A stretch of 64,000 nt of DNA from contig JASXTE010000015.1 of the NCBI GenBank assembly GCA_030280995.1, forward strand, positions 6,373,001 through 6,437,000, read 5' to 3'. Source of the stretch: Hemileia vastatrix (lineage: Eukaryota; Basidiomycota; Pucciniomycetes; Pucciniales; Zaghouaniaceae). Below are positions 34,273 to 45,216 of this stretch, one piece after another (the first letter of the stretch is position 1; each line of letters starts with the position of its first letter). The position numbers and the translations under genes were made by a program. Below the pieces are notes generated by a model, which did no database searches, was not told where the DNA came from, and saw nothing but the letters and a program-made list of their open reading frames with translations.

Positions 34273-34362
34273 AATTAAGAGGCTAAAACACACTTATATA
34301 CCTAAATATACATAATATACTGTATATTTCATGGAACATGAGATTTATGTATACATATAAGC
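34273..34362 (-). repeat. Chr-3 3' LTR remnant, distal piece
   Basis: Homologous to the TATA region of the family LTR in minus orientation. It ends at 34358-34362 with TAAGC, the left target duplication of the solo LTR. Confidence 0.75.
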
Positions 34363-35539
34363 TGTCAGCCTAAATATCCTTAGGACTGAGTATTTCTTAT
34401 GCTTAAAATAAGATAACCTTAACTAGATTAAGCTTATATCTTAAAAATAAGGTTAAAATAATAATATATATTATTTTATTATATATATATATAATTATTA
34501 TTATATTATATAATGTATAATAGTTTAAATAGCTTATCCATGGCCTAATAATACTTATTAAGGTGTTAATGGAGTCATAATATACTTATCTTAAGTGATA
34601 TGAAGTAATTATTGACATACATAAGCTTATATGTATACATAAATCTCATATTCAGTGAAATATGCAGTATATTATGTATATTTAGGTATATAAGTGGGTT
34701 TTAGCCCCTTAATAGCCTATAACCTTTGTTTTTCTGCTTATTTTAGGTCATATGGACGAAATCAGTGGACTCACAACGCCTACAGAAGCATAGACACCTA
34801 TATCAGGCGCATACACCCAGTTTGGACAACTAAAATTACTTCCTTGGATGGTTATTCACGGATTTATGGGTTGGAAAGATGTTTTTGGGTTAATGTGGAT
34901 GCTTGGGGATGTTATTGGGGGCTTGGAAATTTTATTTGTTTCCTTTATATGCTTTTAGTTTCATTAAATCTCTTTTTGATCATGTATTTTACCTGTTTCT
35001 TTATGGTATCCGCTTTTATCTGGGTTTTCTATTTATGGTATGACTCTGTGTTATTATTAATAGTGATGGAGGGTCCTTACTGGAGGTCTGGGTGTTGAAA
35101 CTGCTTGAAGTGGACGCCATGGGGAGGTGATGGGCCCTCACAGTGCTGTAATTGCCGGGGATAGCAGTGACATCATCTGGATTGAAGGTCTGTGCACTCC
35201 AGTGGATTTGGGTATAAGTAAGAAGGGATTTTGATGGTTTATTATCATCATTCAATTACTACACTTCAAACAAACACTACAATACAATTATTAGTATTCA
35301 GAAATATATTATAAAGCCCTTATAAATTGATATTATCTTTATAAAATCTATAACTATATTTTATTCTCCTATTTTCCACCACTAGCACGCATTTAAATCC
35401 AAGTATTGTGAGTTTTATTTGAGTATAACTATTCTATTAGTCTTCCCCTGAGGTTTAATCACTAAATCATTTATTAATAAGTAGTAGGACCATAAAATAA
35501 CACTATTATATCATACTTATATACTAGACTATACTGACA
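34363..35539 (+). mobile_element. Solo LTR of the Chr-1 family, nested in the Chr-3 LTR
   Basis: Complete 1177-bp LTR (TGTCAGCC...CTGACA) in plus orientation, flanked by TAAGC at 34358-34362 and 35540-35544. No internal domain remains, so it formed by recombination between the LTRs of a full element. It carries a 134-codon open frame (34694-35098) that starts at GTG, not ATG. Confidence 0.93.
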
Positions 35540-35830
35540 TAAGCTTATGTATGTCAATAATTACTTAGTATAACTTAAGATAAGTATATTATGACTCCAT
35601 TAGCACCTTAATAAGTATTATTAGGCTATGGATAAGCTATTTAAACTACTAAAATTTATATAATAGATTAATAATTATATATATATGTAATATAATCATA
35701 TATATTATTATTTTAACCTTTTTTTAAGATATAAGCTTAATTTACTTAAGGTTATCTTATTTTAAGTATAAGAAATACTCAGTCCTAGGGATATCTAGGC
35801 TGACACTCTCTCACCCAAAAAAAACAATAA
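35540..35830 (-). repeat. Chr-3 3' LTR remnant, proximal piece, and polypurine tract
   Basis: 35540-35805 is the first 266 bp of the minus-strand LTR (ends GGCTGACA on the plus strand). Directly inside is the tract read on the minus strand as TTTTTTTGGGTGAGAGAG, the plus-strand primer equivalent to 13157-13168. Confidence 0.8.
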
Positions 35831-35935
35831 AAAAAATGTTAAGACATTTTAATTAAAAGTAATGAGTGAATAGAAATTTTTTTTAAATTTCTACAATACA
35901 TATACTGAATAAACAGTATTATTTTGATTTAAATT

Positions 35936-38900
35936 TTTTCTAGAGATTTTTAAGATCAGAGATTTCATTTTCTGGAATCCACTGGTCATATTCACTTGAT
36001 TTATTTTTAAATCTTAATAGATACTCAACTCCCTTTTCTTTTGTAAGGTTTCTCTTTTTAAGTATCTTTTCAATTTCTGCCTTTTCAACTATTTCTTCAG
36101 GTTGCTGTTTATGCCTTCCTGATCTTCTTGGAAATAGAGCAGTATCATTAGAATGCTATGGTTTTATAAGAAAAATATGAAATACTGGATTTTTTCTATC
36201 ATATAGTGCATATAGAATAACCTCAACAGCATTATTACGACTCATCTTTTTAACTACAAATGGTCCAATGAATGGATCCTTCAATTTAACATTACCATTT
36301 CAATTGAAATGTAGTGTTGAAATAAGGAATTCATCACCCTCTTTGAACATTTGTTCTTTATGGGCTTTATCCCATCTTTTCTTTTCATACTCAAACGCCT
36401 TATTTATAGATTCTTGAGCATGTTTTCTGCTTAATTCTTGCACCTGAAGAAAAGATATAGTACCTGGATGGATATCCAATCTAGGTAAATTATTAAGAGT
36501 TTTAACAGGGGTATTAGGTACATAACCTAACCATAACTCAAATGGCTTCTTGCCAGTGACAGAATGTACTGTACTATTGTTTGAAAATTCTAAACCTGGG
36601 ATAAGGGTTACCCAATGATGTGTGAATTTGTCATTATCTTTAAAATTAAGACCAAAAGCACAATATCTTCTTATCATATCTTCTAAAGTTTTTATCATTC
36701 TTTCTGCTACGCCATCAGTTTGTGGATGGTGTGCTGTAGAAAGTTTTAATTGACACCCTGAAACATCCATAAGTGATGTCCAGAACTCAGTAGTAAATTT
36801 AGGATCTCTGTCAAAAACTATTGCATTGGGGAAACCTGCTATATTTAACTTTTGTATCCACCATAAAAAAGCTAAGTCCTTTGCAGAAACCTCTTTGTGG
36901 GTGAGAATAAATTTACACATCTTTTTAAATCTATCTACAATTACCCAGCAGGAGTTATAACTCTTATGCCCTGCTATTGGCAAACCTGTTACAAAGTCCA
37001 TGTTAATGATTTCACATGGAGCTTTTGGTTGTTCAATTTGTTGTAATAAACCAGCTCTTTTTCCAGTTAATCTTTTAGTTTTTTGACAAGAATCACATGT
37101 CTCAACATATTTCTGAACATCTTCAGACATATTAATCCACCAAGCTGTGTTTTTTCCTCTGGTTAATGTTTTATGGTAGTTAAAATGACCTGCTAATATA
37201 TCATCATGACAGATACTTAACATTAACTCCTTCATTGAAGGGGGAATTATAATTACATTACTTAATTTTTTCCTGTAATATATAAAACCATCCTCAATGG
37301 AAAATTTTCCTTTTTTTAATGCCTCTTTATACTTAATAAGTAATGTTTTTATTAAAAAATTCATTGAAGCATTAGATGGATCATTTAATATTGTAGTGAG
37401 TTTACTCAAGTCAGGATCTGAATTATAATTATCAAGAATTGATTGCATAAATTCATCCTCAAGATCTACAATATAAATGCTATAAATGTTAATAATCTCT
37501 GACTCAGGAACATAAGCAGGATTATCATCATTATTAGGCAGAGGTAATCTAGATAACAGATCTACATTAGAGTGCAAGGTTCCTGCTCTATGTGTAATAG
37601 TCATTCGTTCTCTGTATTCTTGTACAGCTAATTGCCATCAAAACATGTGTCTATTAGGAGTTTTCATGTTTAAGAGTGAGTTAACTGCACTACAGTCAGT
37701 TATTAACTCAAATTTTTGGTCTTCAAGGTAATAATGTAGCTTCTCAAGAGCCCATACTACTTCCAAACATTCAAGTTGAGTAGCACCATATTTTAATTCA
37801 CTACTTCTCAGAGTACGTGAAATATAGCAGATTACTACTTCTGAAATTTTTCCTTCAATAAGTTGTTTTTGATGCAAAGAAGCACCCAGACCAATAAAAC
37901 TTTCATCTGTATATAATACAAAAGGTAATTGGATATCTGGTAATCCCAAGATAGTAGCTGTCATTAAACATTCTTTCAACTTATCAAAAGCCTGTTGTCT
38001 TTCATTATTCCAAATGAAAGCTTCTGATTTCTTTATCAGTGTGGTCAGTGGTGCAGCAATTAATTGGTAGTTTTTTATATATTGTCTATAATAACCACAC
38101 ATACCAAGAAAAGATTTTACATCCTTTAAATTTTGAGGAATGCCAATATTCTTAATTGCAGCCACTTTATTTTGGTCTACACATATTTTTAAGCCAGATA
38201 CAATATGACCAAGCACTTTTAAAGATTCAAAACCAAATTTACATTTTTTCAATTCAAGGGTCATTCTTATTTCATCCATTTTTAGAAATACCTTCTTTTG
38301 ATGGATTAAATGTTCATCATAAGTTTTAGAGAACACTATGATGTCATCAATGTATACCATTAACCATCCTTCAAGCATTTCTTATGGAATGTTATATCCA
38401 TTAACTTCTGAAATACTGATGGAGAATTTTTTGGTCCAAATGGCATTCTGACATATTTATAAATTCCCATATGTGTTGTTATCAACAAAAAGTTCTGTGA
38501 ATTCTTTTCAACATGAATTTGATGGTACCCTTTATTTCCATATAGGCAACTTATATACTTAGCACCTTTGAGGGTAGCATGTATAGATAAAATCCTTGAC
38601 GAGTGATAAATATCATCTACTGTAGATGTATTTAATGCTCTATAATCACTGCACAGTCTTGCTTTATCTTGTTCACAAGAAATTAGCACTGTTGATATTA
38701 CACAATATTTTGGTGTAGTTTAAACCTTCTCAAGAATGTTACTTTTTAATAACATCATAATATTATCCTGTATGTCTTTCCTCTTCATTGGTGAAGCAGT
38801 GTATGGCTTCTTTTTAAGAGTAGCAGGAATATTATCCATATCACAAATTAAACTTATCTTCATTTCATGATCTTTTACAAGGCCAAGTTCATTTTTACCA

Positions 38901-39640
38901 CGTGAAAAAGCCATTGGAAATGCTTCAATTAAGTCCAAAATATTATTTTTCTCAGCTTTATTTATCTGAGTGCCAAATTATGCTTTTAAAATTTCTGTTT
39001 CCAGAAGTTCCATCTCATTGGATTCTCTTTATTTACATGTAAAATTTGTTACTGTTTCAATGTGTATGACTGTGTTAAAAGAATTTATTTTAAATTTCCT
39101 TTTACCATTCATGCGAAGTGTAAAGTTTTTATTGGAAGGGTCTAATTTCACACCAAACTTAGTCAGAATATCGTTTCCAATGATAAAACAGTTACTACAG
39201 TTAGTATTATCCATTACTACAAAGTCACAAGTTACCCTTACATAACCATGTTGATGTTTAAAGAAAACAGCAGCTTTTTATCTACCAATGGGATGTAGTA
39301 CTGATCCAAAACCTCTCCAATTTTTACTCTGAAGTGGTTCAAGCTTAGACTTATATTCACTATCAAATTTCTGTAATGTATTAGTAGAAACAACAGAACC
39401 AGCAGCTCCTGTGTCCAATACTATATTAGAATTTTCACCAGAAATGATAGCTGGACCGTGATAGGTGTTATTCTAAAGTTATCAGCTTGTATATCTTTAA
39501 TGATTTCAGCATCCTAAAAATTCATTAAAGATTCATTTGAGTCCATATTTAATATTAGATATTCAAAGATGGACAAATCATCTTCCAACATACAGACTTC
39601 ATTTTCATCACTATATGAGATATTGCTGTCATAATCACTT
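35936..39640 (-). pseudogene. pol: Chr-3 pol
   Basis: Order as in Chr-1. Protease motif VLDTGAAGS is present near 39400, although the surrounding frame is broken (a one-base loss near 39455). Reverse transcriptase pieces are 38720-38938, 38360-38689 (RMPFGPKNSPSVFQ) and 37638-38378 (YIDDIIVF, both Asp present). RNase H has LYTDESFIGLGASL. Integrase occupies most of 36300-37604: LAGHFNYHKT, CDSCQKT, MDFVTGLP, FDRDPKF (Ser to Phe before the Asp) and HPQTDGVAERM. A stop at 36300 cuts off the chromodomain, which continues in frame fragments to about 35936 (EYDQWIPENEI). Losses of one base near 38390 and stops near 38717 and 37630 account for the main breaks. Confidence 0.9.
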
Positions 39641-41273
39641 GATTCTTTACTTTTTTTCAGTTTCAGTTTCAGATTTACGTTGATTTTCAACAATATTTAT
39701 ATTTTTCTCACATTTGTGACCTTTGACCCAAGGTTTGTTACACTTATAACAAGTATTTGTTTCATACTTTTTAGTTACTACAGGTGCAGTAAGTACTTTC
39801 TGCTTCTCATAAAGTGTTTTTGAATTATTATTTTTCACAGGTTGAACATTTTGTTTATAAGTGGAATACCTTGCTTCATACTTATTGTTTAATAATATCT
39901 CATTGAAAATATTAATAAAGTCATAATATTCAGTAACATTAATTGTTCTAGCTACAACAATGTCTCTGACAGATATAGGTAATTTATATATTATCTTATC
40001 TTCAATAAGTTGAAATCCATATTAGGCTCAATGGCTTTTAATATTTTATTTAAATTCATTAAAAATACCATAGGTTTGTCACCATTCAACAGATTATACC
40101 TAGTTTTCTCATAAAGTCTCTGCTGAGTAAGTCTGAATTTAGAACCTCCAAATTGTTTTTCAATTTGTTGTTTCCATTCAGCTCAAGAGTAATCTTTAGC
40201 CTCACTCAAGACAGCTTCAAACCATAATAATGCAACATCCTTAAATAAAGAAATTAATTTAGATGTTATTTTGTCATCTGGTAACTTATATGAGAATTTC
40301 AAGTTGTCAATTCTTTGAATAAAATGTTGCTAATAAGAACAGGCTTCCCCATCATAAGTTGGGTACTGATCTATCTTAGGCTAGTTCTTCTGATTGGATT
40401 TTATTTCACTAATCTTAGGTAAATTCAACAACTCATTCACTCTTGATAAATGGTCTTGTATTTCCTCCAGTACAGATTTGTGACTTACATTTTCAGATTT
40501 GACACTACCACCAGATGGTTTTAGATGTGGTGGTATAGGGAAGGAATGAGATTCACTTTTGCCAATGAAAGGATTATTATTATATTGATTATACTTATGA
40601 TTATCCTGGTTCATTAGTAGATTGGAAGTTTCAATCTCAACTTTAGTTAATCTTTTTAGCAACTCAGAGACACTTTGATTTTTCTGGGAAAAAGATAACT
40701 TAGTTCTGGATTCAAATTTCAATAAATGTGTTTCATATAATTTTTGCAACTCACAGAATTTGTTTGAAAGTTCATTATATTTACTACTCAATGAATCATA
40801 TTTAATAGTTAGAGACAAATGTTCATTCTCTAATTCTTTATTACGTGTTGCCACTTGAGAAATATTTAATGTTAAGGATAAAATTGTATCACTAGTGAGC
40901 TTAACTGTCTGTTCCTCACAATCAGTCATTCTATTCCACAATGCTGAAACAATTCTATGGACAGTTGGATTATTGTTAAAATACTCCATGTCTTTCTTCA
41001 CAATTCTCTCACTCTCTTGTGAACTTCTCATCTCACTAGTAAGTTTTGGCAACTGAGGGTTAACTGTATTATCATTGTAAATAGTACTGTTATTGTGGAC
41101 AAAAGACAAGTCAGGTGTATCTACTCTAAAACCTAAATTTCTTAAATCCTCCTCTATTTTTTGCACAGATTTAACATCAATAGAATTACCTATATTGTAA
41201 TTATCAGTATTATGTTCAATCTGAGAGGGTAATATACTTACAATGGGATAAATGCCAGTCCTGATTTTTGGCG

Positions 41274-41280
41274 CTTTTTT
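41274..41280 (-). promoter_or_regulatory. Putative -1 frameshift heptamer, Chr-3 copy
   Basis: A AAA AAG on the minus strand, in the same phase and context as in Chr-1, and followed about 33 nt later by the spliced frame's stop at TTG-TAA. Confidence 0.45.
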
Positions 41281-41708
41281 CCTTTGTAAGGGTGAACTGA
41301 GGTAGTCTGATGAGGTGGTGGATTCCTGTTGCAGCTGTAGCTGGTCCATTGTTGAAGGAACCAGTCCCACTTCCATTTTTCTACCAGGATTTTCTCCTGG
41401 GAGTTATGTGACCCCCCTTGGATAGGGGGTTTACGACTTGGTTGACTTGGCTGGCCTCCCTTTAGCTCTGCCAATGTCTGATTTTTTTGTTGAAACCCTA
41501 CCTTGCAATTGTTCTGTAATTGCTCTACCTCTTTGAACATGAGGGCCTTGGATTCTTCCAACTTCAAAACCTGTTTGGCCAAGTGGGATAGTTGATTCTG
41601 AAGAGGAGGAGATGTCTTTTTTATGGTTATCTTTTTTAAAAGGGTGTCTTTTCCCTCTATGCTCATGTTCTCTGCCTAGGGGTATTGCTGACCCTCCATG
41701 GTTATGTC

Positions 41709-41763
41709 CTGGATAGTTTTTGTTAGCTTTAGACCTGGTATTATAAGCAGGCTTGTCACTTAC
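41709..41763 (-). other. Predicted 55-nt gag intron, Chr-3 copy
   Basis: GTAAGT donor after codon 7, GCTAACA branch motif, ACTATCCAG acceptor. All signals and the length match Chr-1. Confidence 0.65.
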
Positions 41764-41784
41764 ACTGTCCTGAGGAGCGCTCAT

Positions 41785-42294
41785 ATTGTTAATAATGACA
41801 ATATATCAGGTCTACAGAAAGGAAAAACTCTATGGAATTAGTAGACAAAAGTTATTAGAAATTGTATTACTAATAAAAAAGCACTGGAGCTTACCCTGAA
41901 TTTATATCTTTATTTATTTAAATACAATATAAGAAAAATTTAAAAAAATCTATTAAAAATAAAACAATAAGTTTACTAGACCTTTATAAGGGTGAATAAA
42001 AAGCTTAACAAGCTTTAACCAAATACCAGTTTAATTGGGTTTTATATTGGTGACCAAATACCAAGTGAAATTGGGTTTATATTGGGTACAGTTACTACTG
42101 TAAATACCTAATTTTAGTTATAAAAAATTAGTACAATTATTATAAGGGTTCTTTTCCGCAATCACTGAGTTATGATGACCCACTAATATGCAGCAGACCC
42201 AAATATTTGGTTTTTTTTGAGCTATACTAAAGTAAATATCACATCCCAAGGCTTATACTAAAAAATCAATAATAATCAAGGAAAGACCATCAAT
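41785..42294 (-). other. Chr-3 leader
   Basis: Noncoding leader homologous to Chr-1 6683-7190. The putative primer-binding site reads ATTGATGGTCTTTCC, two changes from Chr-1. Confidence 0.6.
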
Positions 42295-43470
42295 TGTCAG
42301 TATAGTCTATTATAAAAGTATGATATAACAGTATTTATTTATGGTCCTACTACTTATTGATAAATGATTTAGTGATTAAACCTCAGTGGAAGACTAATAA
42401 AATAGTTATACTCAAATAAAACTCACAATACTTGGATTTAAATGTGTGCTAGTGGTGGAAAATAGATAAATAGAATATAGTTATAGCTTATATAATGATA
42501 ATATAAACTTATAAAATGCTTTATAATATATTTCTAAATTTTAATAATTTTATTGAAGTGTTTTATTGAATTGTAGTAAGTAATTGATGATAAATAACCG
42601 TCAAAATCCCTCCTTACTTATACCCAAATCCCCTGGAGTACACAGACCTTCAATCCAGATGATGTCACTGCTATCCCCAGAAATTACAGAAATGTGAGGG
42701 CCCATCACCTCCACATGGCGTCCACTTCAAGAAGATTCAAAACCCAGACCTCAAGTAAGGACCCTCCATCACAATTAATGATAACACAGATCTATACCAC
42801 AAATAGAAAATCCAGATAAAAGCGGATACCATAAAGAAACAAGTAAAATAAGCAATAAAAAAGAGATTTAAAGAAACCCAAAGCATATAAAGGAAACAAT
42901 TGAAATTTACAAGCCCCCAATAACATCCCCAAGCATCCATATTAACCCAGCATTGACCTCCCAACCCATAAATCCTTGAATATTTATCCAAGGAAGCAGA
43001 TTAAGTTGTCCAGACTGAGTGTATGCGCCTGAAATAGATGTTTATGCTTTTGTAGGCGTTGTGAGTCCACTGGATACATCTATATGACGTAGATAAACAG
43101 AAAAACAAAGTTTATAGGCTATTAGAAGGCTAAAACTAACTTATATACCTAAATATACATAATATACTGTATATTTCACTGAATATGAGATTTATGTATA
43201 CATAAAAGCTTATGTATGTCAATAATTACTTAGTATCACTTAAGATAAGTATATTGTGACTCCATTAACACCTTAATAAGTATTTTTAGGCTATGGATAA
43301 GCTATTTAAACTACTCTATATTATATAATACAGTAAAAATTATATATATATGTAATATAATCATATTTATTATTATTTTAACCTTATTTTAAGATATAAG
43401 CTTAATGTACTTAAGGTTATCTTATCACAAGTATATGAAATACTCAGTCCTAGGGATATCTAGGCTGAAA
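42295..43470 (-). repeat. Chr-3 5' LTR (1176 bp)
   Basis: Plus strand starts TGTCAG at 42295 and ends GGCTGAAA at 43470 (CTGACA with one change). Homologous over its length to the other family LTRs. Part of the internal open frame survives (42737-42991). Confidence 0.9.
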
Positions 43471-44100
43471 CTATTAGTGCCTTAGTATTTACATCCCCGT
43501 AATTCTAAAAAATTTATTATAATAATAATTTAAATCTTTACCTCTGTCTATTGAGTAAACATTCTATAAGATAAGAAAATACGTATCCTAGTTTTAATCC
43601 CATAAATTTTGCTGTTACTGCCATTGGACCTCCTTAAAAAACCTTCTAGACTTGAAAGACCCCTTGAAAACTGAGGCCCTTTCCGAATAGTTGAGGGCGT
43701 ATCAATATCTTGAAGCCGGAAACAGAGGGACCATCGATGACAAGGTGCCAATAGGACAAGTATACGACAAAGACAACAAACGTCATCAGCCACATGACTT
43801 ACTTTTTGCTGCGACCAGGAATTGAACTGTGCTCCAAAACTTAGGCTCATATATTGACTATAGTCCCATATATTTGTGGTGATTATATTGATTACTTTTT
43901 GTGGGTCACTTTGCTCTTTTCATACTCTACGTATTTCCTTTTACTCAGCACTCTGTAAGTAGCTTTAATTTGCTCATTTTACAGGGGGAGGTGTCTGGTA
44001 ATTTGGAATTTTTTATTCTTTTCCTAGTTGACAAAGATAGAACTATAGTTTTATTAGTCCTAGAAGAAATATAAAATATTTTATCATATTATATTATTTT
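43471..44100. repeat. Upstream flank of Chr-F, repeated at 52230-52820
   Basis: Patches match the region at 52230-52820 in the same orientation: ATCCCATAAAT, GGGCCTTTCCGAAT or GAGGCCCTTTCCGAAT, and TTTTCCTAGTTGAC followed by TTAGTCCTAGA. A minus-strand frame here (43548-43850) and one at 52358-52609 share AQF and IRKGPQ(F/L)S. They could be the diverged LTRs of Chr-F or copies of a captured sequence. Base composition around 43640-43830 is less AT-rich than its surroundings. Confidence 0.45.
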
Positions 44101-44545
44101 TTTTTCAGTTGACTTTGTCCTGATAAATTAAAATAATATTGTTGTTCCAGTTGACAAATTGTCCTGACAATAAAAATATTAAAAATTAATATAATTAAAT
44201 TATATTAAAATTATTTCAGTTGACACCAAGTCCTGGTAATTAAATATCCTCCAGTTGATTTTAATCCTGATAATTATCAAAATTTAATTTATTGGTTAAA
44301 AAATAAATTTTGTTTCTTCAGTTGATTTCTTTTAATCCTGGTTATAAAATTATTTTAAATCAATAAAAATTGTGATTATTATTTCAGTTGATTTTAATCC
44401 TGAAAATTATAAAAATTTAATTTATTGGTTAAAAAATAAATTTTATTTCTTCAGTTGATTTCTTTTAATCCTGGTTATAAAATTACTTTTAAATTAATAA
44501 AAATTGTATTATTATTTCAGTTGATTTTTGTACTGAAGATTTTTT
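44100..44545 (+). repeat. Tandem repeats in the Chr-F leader
   Basis: CAGTTGA followed by TCCTG recurs about every 66 bp (about 44108, 44151, 44218, 44252, 44320, 44386, 44453, 44517). 44252-44384 and 44386-44517 are near-identical 133-bp double units. The repeat lies just upstream of gag. Confidence 0.7.
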
Positions 44546-44699
44546 TTATTTATTTTTCTTTTAAAAGCAAAAGTAAAACTAATACATCTTAATATTTCCT
44601 TCCCTCAGGTCAAGTTAAATTTAAAAAATGACTGATCAAGGTGTTTCTGCTACCCTTGAAGAGGAATTGGATCTGATTGATTATAATGAGGCTACTTCT

Positions 44700-44757
44700 G
44701 TAAGTTCTCCCTTGACTACAAAATTGGCTCAAATTAATAAATTATTGGACAAATCAG
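44700..44757 (+). other. Predicted 58-nt gag intron, Chr-F
   Basis: GTAAGT donor at 44700 in phase 0, acceptor ACAAATCAG ending at 44757. The length is 1 modulo 3, as in Chr-1 to Chr-3, so splicing shifts into the conserved second frame. The branch motif is weak. Confidence 0.5.
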
Positions 44758-45209
44758 GATGTGGAAGTGGCAGAAGTAGAAATACTAGTGGAGTCAAATG
44801 CTCAGGAATAAAAGCCTTCCATCAACCCCCTAGAAGGACTTCCCAAAGGCTTCAAAATAAAAAAAATTCCTTTACCTCAGCAAGTAAAGAATCCCTCCAC
44901 CCACATAAGGGAACTGAAGACAAATAACTTAAGACTGAGAGCAAGAACAGACTCACTAGAAGAAAAGGTAAGAAAAATAGATGCCTTTCTTCAAGAGAAG
45001 AGGAGACCTTCTCCCCCCAGGGATCTTCCACAATTGGCTCCCCAGAAACCAGAAAAGGTGGAAGTGTCAAAATAGCACTGGGATTGGTCAAACACTCAGT
45101 GTGATTATCTGTCTCAAAAGCAGAAACCTCAAATGCCTCAGGCAGGTCCCTCAAGACCCAATCAATTTAACCCAACACATCCTCACCCTTATAAAGGAGG
45201 TAGAAAAAG

Positions 45210-45216
45210 AAAAAAC
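45210..45216 (+). promoter_or_regulatory. Putative -1 frameshift heptamer, Chr-F (A AAA AAC)
   Basis: A AAA AAC is in phase with the spliced frame (AGA AAA AAC), 24 nt before TGG-TAA. It is a canonical eukaryotic -1 slippery sequence. After a slip the frame is open through 45380. It sits at the position equivalent to A AAA AAG in Chr-1 and Chr-3. Confidence 0.45.

Larger units (their letters stand above)
39641..41784 (-). pseudogene. gag: Chr-3 gag
   Basis: The ATG at 41784 gives MSAPQDS, then the conserved intron 41709-41763. The spliced frame is open from 41708 to the TAA beside the GTAAGT at about 41240 except for one TAG near 41683, and reads LLKKITIKKTSPPLQ, LEESKALMFKEVEQLQ and EKWKWDWF. 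The unspliced frame has stops after KGRPAKSTKS (41431) and again near 41408. The capsid frame is open from before the slippery site to 40381 (TAG for Trp), with YNIGNSIDVKSVQKIEEDL and LSRVNELLNLPKISEIK. Capsid continues in pieces to the zinc knuckle CYKCNKPWVKGHKC (39647-39838), ending at the same extra-A frameshift as Chr-1. Confidence 0.87.
34273..43470 (-). mobile_element. Chr-3: chromovirus copy with split, truncated 3' LTR
   Basis: Minus-strand element: 5' LTR 42295-43470, internal region 35806-42294, and a 3' LTR reduced to 35540-35805 plus 34273-34362, split by a solo LTR. The rest of the 3' LTR (about 0.8 kb) is deleted and Chr-D pol follows directly. No target duplication can be found because of that deletion. 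Confidence 0.9.

Noticed and set aside
33421..34293. A 290-residue protein starting MCFSLL
   Set aside because: The first residues come from a Chr-3 LTR remnant fused to Chr-D protease; the start is a junction artefact.
43780..43830. tRNA-like segment (minus strand AGTTCAATTCCTGGTCGC resembles a T-arm)
   Set aside because: No matching acceptor, D-arm or anticodon arm can be placed around it. A tRNA-derived SINE cannot be excluded but is not supported.
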